Positions 8,842-16,674 of a stretch of DNA of 64,000 nt are shown piece by piece. This DNA comes from Actinocrinis puniceicyclus (GTDB lineage Bacteria > Actinomycetota > Actinomycetes > Streptomycetales > Catenulisporaceae). The notes under the pieces are model-generated. The model searched no databases, was not told the origin of the DNA, and saw only the letters and a program-made list of their open reading frames with translations. Each line of letters starts with the position of its first letter. The stretch's first letter is position 1. Where the stretch lies: assembly GCF_018283645.1 (NCBI RefSeq), contig NZ_JAGSXH010000010.1:1-64000 (forward strand), read 5' to 3'. The position numbers and the translations under genes are program-made.

Positions 8842-9266
8842 TGCGGCTCCTGCTCGGCCTGGTAACGCAAGCGCACCTGCGCGGCGTGTGCCGGTTCCCC
8901 GTCCGGGTCGCGCGCCGCCGCGACGGTCACGCGCACCCGGCACACCCAGACGCCCGGCCGCGGTTCCTCGACGGTGACCTGCGCGCCGATCTCGTCTCCG
9001 GGATAGACCGGCCGGATGAAGCGGACGCTCTCCACGGCCGCGAGCCTCGGCGCGTGCCCGGCGCCGGCCAGAGCCTGCCGGCCGGCGGACTCGGCGCACT
9101 CGACCAGGCAGACCCCGGGGACGATGGGGAAACCGGGGAAATGGCCTTCGAGCACCGGCTCCGCGGCGCTGACCCGGTACGCCGCCGTCAGGGTTCGATG
9201 GTCTTGTTCCCGAACCCCGGGTTCGGAGCCGAGCGCCGTGGCACGAGTGCGTTGCGTGATGGTCAA
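8838..9266 (-). CDS. Hotdog-fold dehydratase (FabA/FabZ-like), partner subunit
   Basis: 142-residue hotdog protein with the catalytic-loop motif GHFPGFPIVPGV followed by LVECAESAG, the His and Glu positions of FabA/FabZ. It lacks the LPHRYP opening seen in its downstream neighbour, so the two are complementary rather than duplicates. TTG start at 9266 is chosen because GGGAGGG lies 5 bases upstream; no better start is available. First gene of the minus-strand operon dehydratase-dehydratase-ketoreductase-DsbA fold, divergent from the hydrolase at 9388. Confidence 0.88.
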   Translation of the reverse strand: MTITQRTRATALGSEPGVREQDHRTLTAAYRVSAAEPVLEGHFPGFPIVPGVCLVECAESAGRQALAGAGHAPRLAAVESVRFIRPVYPGDEIGAQVTVEEPRPGVWVCRVRVTVAAARDPDGEPAHAAQVRLRYQAEQEPQ

Positions 9267-9387
9267 GACAACCCTCCCATGCGTCCCCCGCCGGGCGATC
9301 GGTTCACGTGCACTCGATCAGTGACCGATGATAGTATACGTAGTCTTACAGCGTGTTGCATCCGCGAACCGGAGAACGGGTAATCGT
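9267..9387. promoter_or_regulatory. Divergent promoter/operator between dehydratase operon and hydrolase-DsrE operon
   Basis: About 120 bases between two divergently transcribed operons. An AT-rich island at 9328-9350 contains the palindrome GTATAC (9334-9339). Read on the minus strand it provides TATACT (9338-9333), a good -10 hexamer for the dehydratase operon. An ATG at 9328 lies in this island and is not regarded as a start. A shared operator for a cluster regulator is plausible. Confidence 0.45.
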
Positions 9388-10419
9388 ATGCGAACACCAT
9401 CGCCCGCGGCCCGCAACGCGCGGGGAGCCGAGCGCCGCGAACCGGGGCCGTGGCGGCGCGCACTGATCGACCTGGGCGGCGTCGTCGGCGTGCTGCCCGC
9501 GGTGTTCGCGGTGCGCTCCTCGGTGCGCGCGGCCTGGCTCACCCTGCATCCGCCGCACAAACCGGTCCAGCCGACGCCCGAGCGCTATGGCCTCAAGCAC
9601 GAGCGGGTCATGGTGGCCGGGGCCGACGGAGTGCGGCTGGCGTGCTGGTTCATCCCCTCCCCCGGGGCGCGTGACGGGGTGGTCCTCGGCCACGGCCTGA
9701 ACCGGGACAGCGGCATGCTGATGTCGCTGGCCAAGGCGCTGCACGAAGCCGGATACCACGTGCTCACCTTCGACATGCGCAACCACGGCGAGAGCGCGGA
9801 CGACGGGCTGCGCCGAGGCCAGTCGCCCCGGTTCGCCGTCGACTTCGGCAACGTCGTGCAGCACTTCAAGCAGCGCCCCGAGATGGCGGGCGGCCGCGCC
9901 GCCTGCCTCGGCATGTCGATGTCCGCGTGGACGGCGCTGGACGTGGCCAGGCTCGACCCCGGCTTCGTGCGCGCGGTGATCTGCGACAGCGGGCCGACGC
10001 TGGACATCGGCGACACGCTGCAGCGCATGTTCGAGGCGCGCCGCGGGCGCCTGCCCGCGTGGCAGCGCGGCCCGCTGATGTACCGCATCGCGCGCGGCGC
10101 CTACCGGCGCGCCGCGCTGTACTTCCTCAAACCCGCGCCGTGGCCGGTGCCGTTCACCGACCACAGCATCAGGCTCCTGTTCATCTCGGGAGCCGCCGAC
10201 CCGGTGGCCCGCCCGCAGGACGTGGAGCGGCAACTGGCCTGGTATCCCCAGGCCGACCACTGGCTGGTCCCTCGGGCCGGGCACAACACATGCCACATCA
10301 TGGCGGCGGACGAGTATGCCGAGCGGGTGCTCGCGGTGCTCGCCGCGGCCTTCGCCGATCAGCCGAACGAGGGAAGCACCGGCCATGGCGTCGTACCTGC
10401 TGATCGAGAGCCGCAGTGA
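9388..10419 (+). CDS. Alpha/beta hydrolase with N-terminal membrane/leader segment
   Basis: 343-residue serine hydrolase-fold protein. The N-terminus has basic residues and a hydrophobic stretch (LIDLGGVVGVLPAVFAV) that could anchor it to the membrane. The core shows GHGLNRDSG, DMRNHGESAD, the nucleophile elbow LGMSMSAW (G-x-S-x-S form), GAADPVARP and the terminal His in GHNTCH. ATG at 9388 follows GGAG; an upstream ATG at 9328 is rejected because it lies in the promoter island. The 3' end overlaps the first DsrE-like gene by 35 bases, so they are co-transcribed. Possible roles are product release, hydrolysis of a thioester, or resistance; the substrate is unknown. Confidence 0.82.
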   Translation: MRTPSPAARNARGAERREPGPWRRALIDLGGVVGVLPAVFAVRSSVRAAWLTLHPPHKPVQPTPERYGLKHERVMVAGADGVRLACWFIPSPGARDGVVLGHGLNRDSGMLMSLAKALHEAGYHVLTFDMRNHGESADDGLRRGQSPRFAVDFGNVVQHFKQRPEMAGGRAACLGMSMSAWTALDVARLDPGFVRAVICDSGPTLDIGDTLQRMFEARRGRLPAWQRGPLMYRIARGAYRRAALYFLKPAPWPVPFTDHSIRLLFISGAADPVARPQDVERQLAWYPQADHWLVPRAGHNTCHIMAADEYAERVLAVLAAAFADQPNEGSTGHGVVPADREPQ

Positions 10420-10690
10420 CCTGGAGAGCCCCGACGTGGCGGCGCTGCGCGAGTACGCCGCGCGGCTGTCGCGGGACGGGCACCGGGTCGACTACTTCCT
10501 GGTGCAGAATGCGGTGGTGGGCGCGCAGCCCGGCCTCGCCGCGCTCGGTGCGGCGGGGGTGGCGGTGCACGTGGACGGACAAGCGCTGTCGGCGCGCGCG
10601 GTGCCGGTCCCGGCCGGCGGCACGCGGGCGGACATCGCCGAGCTCGTCAGCCTTCTGATGACGCCGGGGGTCATCGCGGTCTGGCACTGA
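10385..10690 (+). CDS. DsrE-like protein 1 (no cysteine)
   Basis: 101-residue small protein with the DsrE/TusD-like alternating beta-alpha pattern: YLLIESRSD, then an amphipathic helix, GHRVDYFLVQNAV, LGAAGVAVHVDGQAL, and a final strand GVIAVWH. DsrE-family proteins carry persulfide sulfur in relay systems, but this one contains no cysteine at all, so it may be a structural subunit. ATG at 10385 follows GAGGGAAG and overlaps the hydrolase end. First of three consecutive DsrE-like genes, an arrangement recalling DsrEFH/TusBCD. Confidence 0.68.
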   Translation: MASYLLIESRSDLESPDVAALREYAARLSRDGHRVDYFLVQNAVVGAQPGLAALGAAGVAVHVDGQALSARAVPVPAGGTRADIAELVSLLMTPGVIAVWH

Positions 10691-10739
10691 ACCGGTGGTC
10701 GGCGCCGGCGTTCGCACCGTGCGGAAGGAGCGGGGTGAG

Positions 10740-11156
10740 GTGGATCGAGAGCAACCGGCGCCCGCCGGACGGCTGCTGTTCCTCGGGTTGATCGGCGCGC
10801 CGTACGAGTCCGACACGCTGACCACGGCGGTGCGGATCGCCGACGAGGCGCTGCGCCGGCAGCACCGGGTCGAGCTGTGGACCTGCGGGTTCGCCACCAC
10901 GCTGACCACCGTGCAGGTGAGCGGTGTCAAGCCGCGGGATGTGCGCGCATGGGATGCGCGCTATCCGACGCCCGCGGCGCTCGCCGCGCATCTGCTCGAG
11001 AGCCGCGGCGGGGACTTCCGGTGGCTGGTGTGCCGTTACTGTGCCGAGGAACGCGGCGCGCTGGAACAGATCCCGGGGGTACGGATACGCCCGCCGTACG
11101 AATTTCTGCAGCGCGCCACGGCGGCGGACGCCAGCCTGGTGCTCGGGGTGAAGTGA
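10740..11156 (+). CDS. DsrE-like protein 2 with CxxC
   Basis: 138-residue DsrE-fold protein. The first strand LLFLGLIGAPYESD and the helix that follows match the family's nucleotide-like loop (G-x-P-Y-x-S-D), then HRVELWTCGF, then WLVCRYCAEERGA with a C-x-x-C pair where DsrE-type proteins place the sulfur-carrying cysteine. GTG at 10740 is chosen over an upstream GTG at 10695 because GGAAGGAG lies at 10723-10730. Middle of the trio; ends one base before the next gene. The best candidate of the three for a redox- or persulfide-active subunit. Confidence 0.7.
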   Translation: MDREQPAPAGRLLFLGLIGAPYESDTLTTAVRIADEALRRQHRVELWTCGFATTLTTVQVSGVKPRDVRAWDARYPTPAALAAHLLESRGGDFRWLVCRYCAEERGALEQIPGVRIRPPYEFLQRATAADASLVLGVK

Positions 11157-11157
11157 C

Positions 11158-11553
11158 ATGGCGGACGCGTCGGCGGCCGGGACGCTGGTGGTGATCGAGC
11201 GGGCGCACCGCGGAGCGGTCGAACAGCAGTACGCGCACGTGCTGTGGCTGGTGCACGGGCTGCACAAGCAGTCGCCGATGGTGGTGGTGCTGCGCGGTTG
11301 CGCGGCGGTCTACGCCCTCGCCGCGGCGAAGCCCACGGGGCTGGAACTCGGCGGCGAGGTCTGGGGCGTTCCCCCCGACTATCCCGACGCGATCGAACGG
11401 CTCCGCGCGGACGGCGCGCCGGTATACGTATCGCGGCCCTGCCTGGAGCGCATCGGCGCGGCGGGACTCGACCTGTTGCCCGGCGTCATCGAACTGGACG
11501 AAGCCGGCATCACCGGGCTGGCCGCTTCATGCACGCGCTGGTGGTACCTGTAA
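11158..11553 (+). CDS. DsrE-like protein 3
   Basis: 131-residue DsrE/peroxiredoxin-like small protein. VVVLRGCAAVYAL, then GAPVYVSRPCLERIGA and LLPGVIELDEAGI match the C-terminal half of DsrE, with Cys in SRPCLERIG at the family's usual functional position, and another Cys near the end (AASCTRWWYL). ATG at 11158 follows the previous stop by one base, preceded by GGGGTGA. Last of the trio; followed by a 392-base gap before the acyl carrier protein. Confidence 0.72.
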   Translation: MADASAAGTLVVIERAHRGAVEQQYAHVLWLVHGLHKQSPMVVVLRGCAAVYALAAAKPTGLELGGEVWGVPPDYPDAIERLRADGAPVYVSRPCLERIGAAGLDLLPGVIELDEAGITGLAASCTRWWYL

Positions 11554-11945
11554 GACCATCTCAGGCAGGCGGACGGACACCGGGACGGGCCGGGACGGAG
11601 ACCGGACGACGGGCCGCCACGAACGATCAATACTCGAATACATGTGCTGCTGTCAGGGTTGGAATGTAAGCGGGCGGCGCAGCCATCGGCGGCACGCGGA
11701 TTTCCCTTTTCCCGCGACCGCTTCGAATCCGGCCGGGCGGCGCGAAGCCGATATGCCCGGCTTATCCGAAATGCCGAATGATTTATCCATTCCCGGCGCC
11801 GGAAGCGGTGCGGCAAGCGGTGACTAAGATGTCGATCACGCCCAGACTATCGCATTTCGCATCGAACGCTGATATATTCCTCAGAGCGGTCGCGAACTTT
11901 GCGCGGTCGGCCTTTACTCGAAATCAACGGGACTAGGGGAAGCCA
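11554..11945. other. 392-bp gap upstream of the first ACP operon
   Basis: No credible gene. Short open frames here have atypical composition. The right half (11750-11945) is comparatively AT-rich and contains the probable promoter of the ACP-ketosynthase operon described separately. Confidence 0.5.
11850..11878 (+). promoter_or_regulatory. Probable promoter of the ACP-KS operon with TCGCAT direct repeat
   Basis: TATATT at 11873-11878 is a good -10 hexamer. The -35 position is weak, and instead there is a direct repeat TCGCAT at 11850 and 11857, consistent with an activator-dependent promoter. The period of 7 differs from the usual 11-base spacing of SARP sites, so assignment to the cluster's SARP is uncertain. 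The ACP start is 68 bases downstream. Confidence 0.4.
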
Positions 11946-12197
11946 ATGGCAGCGGAAGTCCAGACACTTGACCCCGAGGAACTTCGGGTTTTCGTGGCTG
12001 ACGTGCTGGACCTGAACGTCTCCGACCTGACCGACGACGCGCACTTCGTCGCCGACCTCGGGATGGATTCGCTCAAGGCGCTCGAGGTCATGGTCGCGCT
12101 GGAGAAGAAGTACGAGATCAAGATCACCGAGGACGAGGTGCGCGACATGACCAACTTCGGTGACGTGCGGGAACTGGTGGCGGCGAAGATCGCCTGA
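11946..12197 (+). CDS. Acyl carrier protein 1
   Basis: 83-residue ACP. Phosphopantetheine attachment site DLGMDSLKALE with Ser42, acidic helices on both sides, and the KYEIKITEDEV recognition region typical of type II carriers. ATG at 11946 has AGGGGAAG upstream. First gene of an operon with a ketosynthase, a ketosynthase-like partner and an enoyl reductase, so it most likely carries the growing chain. A second ACP is at 23407 on the other strand. Confidence 0.95.
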   Translation: MAAEVQTLDPEELRVFVADVLDLNVSDLTDDAHFVADLGMDSLKALEVMVALEKKYEIKITEDEVRDMTNFGDVRELVAAKIA

Positions 12198-12257
12198 CTC
12201 CGATCCGGCGGGGCCCCGCGCGGCGCGCGGCCCGGCCCCGCCTCTGGGGGGTTTCCC

Positions 12258-13442
12258 GTGGAGCGCATCCTCATCACCGGCCTCGGCGTGGTCTCCTGCG
12301 TCGGTCAGGACATCGAGACCTTCTGGTCCGCGCTGATGCGCGCGCACAACGAACCGGGGCTGGTGCCCGACCCGCACGCCCGCATGCCCAACCGGTTGCT
12401 GTACGTGGTGACCGACCCGCCGCGGGCCACCGATTCGCAGGGCAATGAGCTGAGCCGCACCAGCGCGTTCGCCGTCCAGGCCGCGCGCGAAGCCCTCGCC
12501 GACGCAGGACTCGGCGATGCCCTTGACGGTGCCGGCGACGGCATCGGAGTGTCGATCGGCACCGGAGTGGGCGACGCCGGCCTGTTCGAGGCGGCGCGCG
12601 CCGGCGGCCGGGTGCCGCGCGCGGCGGACGGCTTCCCGTTCAAGACCTCCGGCGCGCTGGCCGAGCGGTTCGGCCTGACCGGCCCCAACCTCACCGTCAG
12701 CACCGCCTGCTCCGCCTCCGCCTACAGCGCGAGCCTCGCCGTGCAGGCGGTTCGCGACGGCCTCGCGGACGTCGTGCTCGCGGGCGGCGCCGACGGCTAC
12801 ACCCGGGTCGGCGTGGCCTGCTTCAACCGCATGGGCGGGCTCGACCCGGTGCGCTGCCGGCCGTTCGACGCCCGCCGCGAGGGCACCGTCTTCGGCGAGG
12901 GCGCGGCGATGATGGTCGTCGAGTCCGAGGAGCACTGGCGCCGCCGCGGCGGCCGGCACGCGTACGCCGCGCTGGAAGGCGCCGGATGGAGCTGCGACGC
13001 CCACCACCCGACCGCGCCGGAGCCGACCGGCCGCGCCATCGCGCGGGCGATGCGCGCCGCGCTGCACGAAGCCGGGCTCGACGCCGAAGACATCGGCTGC
13101 GTGGTCCCGCACGGCACCGGCACCCCGCTCAACGACGTGGTCGAAAGCAGGGTGCTGCGCGAGGTGCTCGCCGGGTCGGACCGCACGCCCCCGGCCGTCT
13201 ACAGCCTCAAGTCGATGCTCGGGCACACCGGCGGCGCCGCCGGCGGTTTCGCGGCGCTCACCGCGGCGCTGATCCTCAGCCGGCGCACCGCTCCGCCGAA
13301 CCCGCCGCTGGCCGATCCGGACCCGGAGTGTCCCTTCCCGCTGCACACGGGCGAGCCGCAGCGGCGCGCCTTCGGCCACGCGCTGGTCAACGCCTATGCG
13401 TTCGGCGGCAACAACATCTCGCTGGTCCTGGGAGAGGTCTGA
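12258..13442 (+). CDS. Ketosynthase (KS alpha, complete triad)
   Basis: 394-residue type II beta-ketoacyl-ACP synthase, decarboxylative Claisen condensation. Active-site Cys151 in VSTACSASA; His in VVPHGTGTPLND; second His with Lys in SLKSMLGHTGGAAGG; C-terminal NAYAFGGNN. GTG start at 12258 with a G-rich site upstream; no alternative. Followed four bases later by a ketosynthase-like gene lacking the Cys, forming a KS/chain-length-factor-like pair. The family resembles FabF and the KSs of highly reducing type II systems. Confidence 0.94.
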   Translation: MERILITGLGVVSCVGQDIETFWSALMRAHNEPGLVPDPHARMPNRLLYVVTDPPRATDSQGNELSRTSAFAVQAAREALADAGLGDALDGAGDGIGVSIGTGVGDAGLFEAARAGGRVPRAADGFPFKTSGALAERFGLTGPNLTVSTACSASAYSASLAVQAVRDGLADVVLAGGADGYTRVGVACFNRMGGLDPVRCRPFDARREGTVFGEGAAMMVVESEEHWRRRGGRHAYAALEGAGWSCDAHHPTAPEPTGRAIARAMRAALHEAGLDAEDIGCVVPHGTGTPLNDVVESRVLREVLAGSDRTPPAVYSLKSMLGHTGGAAGGFAALTAALILSRRTAPPNPPLADPDPECPFPLHTGEPQRRAFGHALVNAYAFGGNNISLVLGEV

Positions 13443-13446
13443 GAGA

Positions 13447-14535
13447 GTGTCTGGTTCAGTCGCGCCGGCGTTTCGCCCGGCCCCGGGCGAGACCCGGGCC
13501 GTGGTGACCGGGATCGGGATCGCGGTGCCGACTGCGGCGAGCCCGGCCGACCTGCTCGCCGCGCGGTCCCGGCTCGGCGCGGGGCAGCCCCGCGCGGGCG
13601 CCGGGCCGGACTGGTTCGACCCGGTATCGGTGCTGGGCCAGCGCGGCTGGAAGTACCTGTCCCCCGCCACCCGCTTCCTGCTCGGCGCGACGGCGCGGGC
13701 GCTGGCGGCCGCGCGTCTGGAGCCCGGGGCGTACGAGGACACGCAGCTGGCGGTCGCGGCGGGAACGAACTTCGCGGCCAACCCGGTGCTGGCCCGCTTC
13801 GACGCCGCGGTCCTGGCCGAGGGCTCCGACGCGCTCAGCCCGGCGGAGGCACCGAACTTCTCGGTCAACATGCCGGCCAGCCACGCGGCGGCGAAACACG
13901 GCATGCGCGCGTTCAGCCTGACCCTGACCAATCCGGTGGTGGCCGGACTGGAGGCGCTGCTGGCGCTCACCCGGGCGCTGGGCACCGGCCGCGCCGCCGC
14001 GGGCCTGGCCGGAGCCACCGAGGAGATGCCTGATGTACCGGTGCGCGACGACGCGGGCGAAGGCGCCTGCGCGCTGGCCGTGGAGAGCGAGAAGGGGGCG
14101 CGGGAACGCGGGGCCGGCGCACTGGCCGAGATCGCCGGCGGGTTCTGCCGCTTCCTGCCGCACCCGGCCGAGACGGCGGCGAGCACGCAGGGCAGCGCGC
14201 GGCTCGCGTCGGCGCTCGGCGATCCGCTGACCGCGCTGGTCACCGCCGCCGGCCGCGGCGCGCAGGGCGACCCGATCCCTTTCATCGTGTGCTGCGATGA
14301 CCCGGAACTGGCCGGCCGCCTTACCCGGTACTGCACCGAACGCTGCGCGGCGGCGGGCGTGACGCTCACGCCGGTAGCCGGATATCTCGGCGGCGACGGC
14401 GCGTTCTTCTCGGTCTCGCCGCTGCTCCAGCTCGCCGGGCTGATCACAGAACACGGACACGGGCTGGTGCTCGGCACCGCCCCGCACGGAAACCTGGCGG
14501 CCGTGCTGCTGCGCCCCGCCCGACCGGCCGCCTGA
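13447..14535 (+). CDS. Ketosynthase-like partner without active-site Cys (chain-length-factor-like)
   Basis: 362-residue thiolase-fold protein homologous to KS but degenerate. Where the KS has TACSAS this protein reads LTLTNPVVAG, so the nucleophilic Cys is replaced, apparently by Val, and no HGTGT or GHT motif is present. Start taken as GTG at 13447, four bases after the KS stop, with GGGAGAGG before it. By analogy with KS beta/CLF proteins it would heterodimerise with the upstream KS and shape the chain-length pocket. The degree of divergence is larger than for typical aromatic-polyketide CLFs, which keep a Gln at this position. Confidence 0.82.
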   Translation: MSGSVAPAFRPAPGETRAVVTGIGIAVPTAASPADLLAARSRLGAGQPRAGAGPDWFDPVSVLGQRGWKYLSPATRFLLGATARALAAARLEPGAYEDTQLAVAAGTNFAANPVLARFDAAVLAEGSDALSPAEAPNFSVNMPASHAAAKHGMRAFSLTLTNPVVAGLEALLALTRALGTGRAAAGLAGATEEMPDVPVRDDAGEGACALAVESEKGARERGAGALAEIAGGFCRFLPHPAETAASTQGSARLASALGDPLTALVTAAGRGAQGDPIPFIVCCDDPELAGRLTRYCTERCAAAGVTLTPVAGYLGGDGAFFSVSPLLQLAGLITEHGHGLVLGTAPHGNLAAVLLRPARPAA

Positions 14536-14568
14536 CCGCGGCCCCGATCCGGAACGGAGATCCGCGAC

Positions 14569-15378
14569 ATGGCGGCCGGCGTCCTCGACGGAGTCTGGAG
14601 CCTGATACTGGGCGTCTCGGGTGGCATGGGCCGCGGCTGCGCCCTCGCCCTCGCCGAGCAGGGCTCGAACATCCTCGGCGTGCACCTGGACACCGCGGCC
14701 GGGCAGAGCGCGGCCGACGAACTCGAGCGGCAGCTGCGCGGCCTCGGCGTGCAGACCCGCTTCTTCAACGAGAACGCGGCCTCGGACCGCAGCCGGGCCA
14801 AGATCATCGCCGAGGCGGCCGGCCTGGTCGGGCCGGCGGGGGTGCGGGTGTTCATGCACTCACTCGCCTTCGGCTCGCTCGTGCCGTTCCTGCCCGGCCC
14901 CGACGGCGACGGCGACGAGCCGCACGCCACGCGCGCGCAGATGGACATGACGCTGACGGTGATGGCGCACAGCCTCGTGTACTGGACCCAGGACCTGCTC
15001 GCCGCCGGGCTGCTCGGCGCGGGCGCCAAGATCTTCGCGATGACCAGCGCGGGCACCGCCAGGGTGACCCGCAGCTACGGGATGGTCTCGGCGGCCAAGT
15101 GCGCGCTGGAGTCCCACGTGCGCCAGCTCGCGGTCGAACTGGCGCCGCGCGCGGTGAGCGTCAACGCGATCCGCGCCGGCATCACGCTGACCGAGTCCTT
15201 CCTGCGCATTCCGGAAAGCGGCGAGCTGAGCGAGCGGGCCCGCCTGGGCAATCCGCACGGCCGGCTGACCACCGAGCAGGACGTCGCCGAGGCCGTCGTG
15301 CTGCTGGCCCAGGCCCGCTCCTCCTGGCTGACCGGCAACGTGATCGGCGTGGACGGCGGCGAGATCCTGACGGTGTGA
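14569..15378 (+). CDS. Enoyl-ACP reductase-like SDR (FabI/FabL type)
   Basis: 269-residue short-chain dehydrogenase. The cofactor loop GVSGGMGRGCALALAEQG and catalytic spacing YGMVSAAK (Tyr-x6-Lys) are those of FabI/FabL enoyl reductases, not the Tyr-x3-Lys of ketoreductases; MTSAGT precedes it. C-terminal LTGNVIGVDGGE as in SDRs. Expected reaction: reduction of 2-enoyl-ACP to the saturated acyl chain. ATG at 14569, 34 bases after the KS-like gene, last in the operon. Its presence argues that at least part of the chain is fully reduced. Less likely, it is an unusual ketoreductase. Confidence 0.82.
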   Translation: MAAGVLDGVWSLILGVSGGMGRGCALALAEQGSNILGVHLDTAAGQSAADELERQLRGLGVQTRFFNENAASDRSRAKIIAEAAGLVGPAGVRVFMHSLAFGSLVPFLPGPDGDGDEPHATRAQMDMTLTVMAHSLVYWTQDLLAAGLLGAGAKIFAMTSAGTARVTRSYGMVSAAKCALESHVRQLAVELAPRAVSVNAIRAGITLTESFLRIPESGELSERARLGNPHGRLTTEQDVAEAVVLLAQARSSWLTGNVIGVDGGEILTV

Positions 15379-15379
15379 C

Positions 15380-15419
15380 GGCGCCCGCGGCCCGGCGCGC
15401 CGAAGAGGGACCGGGCGCC
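15380..15419. terminator. Bidirectional terminator-like hairpin between convergent operons
   Basis: GGCGCCCG at 15380-15387 pairs with CGGGCGCC at 15412-15419, with a 24-base loop. It sits exactly between the stop codons of the convergent enoyl reductase and flavoprotein genes. Confidence 0.5.
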
Positions 15420-15422
15420 CCC

Positions 15423-16673
15423 TCATGTCGGCATCAGCCCGGCGCGCGTGAGGATCCGCACGATGTTGTCCAGCGCCGAGAACTCCTCCGGCAGCACGCT
15501 GCCGGCCAGGATGCCGAAGAACTGGTCGCGGTCCTCCTCGTTGTCCTCCAGCGCCTTGAGCACCCGCGCGGTGAGCCGGTCGAGCGGCTGGTAGCGCGCC
15601 TGTTCCAGGGTGTACTTGTACAGCGGCTCGGCATCGCGGTTGCGCCGGACCTCGTACTCGGCCAGCGCCTCATCGGCCGGGCGCGCGCCCTCCAGCGCCT
15701 CGTGCAGCGCCGCGGCGAGGTACTCCGCGTCACGGAAGGCGTCCGACATGCCCAGCGCCGTCACCGGGTCCTTGTGGTACCCGGCGTCGCCGACCAGCGC
15801 CCAGCCGGGTCCGAACGGCTTGCGGAAGAAGTTGGGCACGTGGTGGGTGCCGGAGAAGCGCTCCACCCGGCGCGCGTCGCGCAGCCGCTCGGCGAACTCG
15901 GGCACGTCCCGCTCGATCGCCGCGAAGTATCCGCCCTCGACGTCCTTGCGCAGTTCCCGCCATTCGGCGTGCGGGGAGCCGCACAGCACCACGGCCAGGC
16001 CGTCGTGCGTCGGGATCGCCGGGACGCAGCGGCCCGGACGCCAGTGGATGAGCAGATCGTCGAGGTTCAGGTTCTCGAAGTAGGTGTAGTAGGTGACGGT
16101 CAATGGCGGCACCGTGTTGTACTCCTCGGCGCCGACGGTGCGAGCCACCAGGGACCGCATGCCGTCGGCGCCGACGACGAAGCTCGCGGGCACGGTGACC
16201 CGCGCGCCGCTCGAGGTGCGGCCGCGCACTCCGGTCACCCGGTCGCCGTCGCCCAGCAGTTCGGTGACCAGGAACCGCTCCTCGAACTCGACCCCTGACT
16301 CGACAGCGGCGTCGATGAGCAGCTTGTCGAGCACGTACCGCCGCGGGCACACGCCGACCCGGGTGCCCTGGTAGGCCGGCGGACGGCCGGTGAGCCGCAC
16401 CTGACCCCAGTCGGAGGTGAGCCGGGCCACCGGCGGACAGCCGGTGGCCAGCAGCCGGTCCAGAAGACCCCACCGCTCCAGCCGGGCCGCCCCGTAGAAC
16501 GGAATGAAGTGCGAGGACATCGTGTCGCTGGGAAAACCCATCCGGTCCACCAGCAGCACCCGGTGCCCCATGCGGGCCAGCAGCATGGCCGTGGCGGAGC
16601 CCGCGACGCGGGCACCCACCACCACCACGTCGTAGCCGCGGCCGGCTCCAGTGACGGCCGTCGCACCGGCCAC
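15423..16673 (-). CDS. FAD-dependent oxidoreductase (PHBH-fold / geranylgeranyl-reductase-like)
   Basis: 416-residue flavoprotein. N-terminal dinucleotide fold VVVVGARVAGSATA, then GADGMRSLVAR (DG motif) and LVGDAGYHKDP (GD motif), all marks of the p-hydroxybenzoate-hydroxylase superfamily. In secondary metabolism such enzymes hydroxylate, epoxidise or reduce double bonds. GTG start at 16673 is separated by one base from the upstream stop, so it is translationally coupled to the MoaD/ThiS-like gene. Last gene of the long minus operon starting with ACP 2. Substrate unknown; a polyketide-chain oxygenase is the simplest reading. Confidence 0.86.
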   Translation of the reverse strand: MAGATAVTGAGRGYDVVVVGARVAGSATAMLLARMGHRVLLVDRMGFPSDTMSSHFIPFYGAARLERWGLLDRLLATGCPPVARLTSDWGQVRLTGRPPAYQGTRVGVCPRRYVLDKLLIDAAVESGVEFEERFLVTELLGDGDRVTGVRGRTSSGARVTVPASFVVGADGMRSLVARTVGAEEYNTVPPLTVTYYTYFENLNLDDLLIHWRPGRCVPAIPTHDGLAVVLCGSPHAEWRELRKDVEGGYFAAIERDVPEFAERLRDARRVERFSGTHHVPNFFRKPFGPGWALVGDAGYHKDPVTALGMSDAFRDAEYLAAALHEALEGARPADEALAEYEVRRNRDAEPLYKYTLEQARYQPLDRLTARVLKALEDNEEDRDQFFGILAGSVLPEEFSALDNIVRILTRAGLMPT

Positions 16674-16674
16674 G

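Noticed and set aside
9328-9387. ATG at 9328 as start of the hydrolase
   Set aside because: It lies in the AT-rich promoter island with no ribosome-binding site; ATG 9388 is better.
11642-11827. Short plus-strand frame upstream of ACP 1
   Set aside because: Atypical composition, no family match, and overlaps the promoter region.
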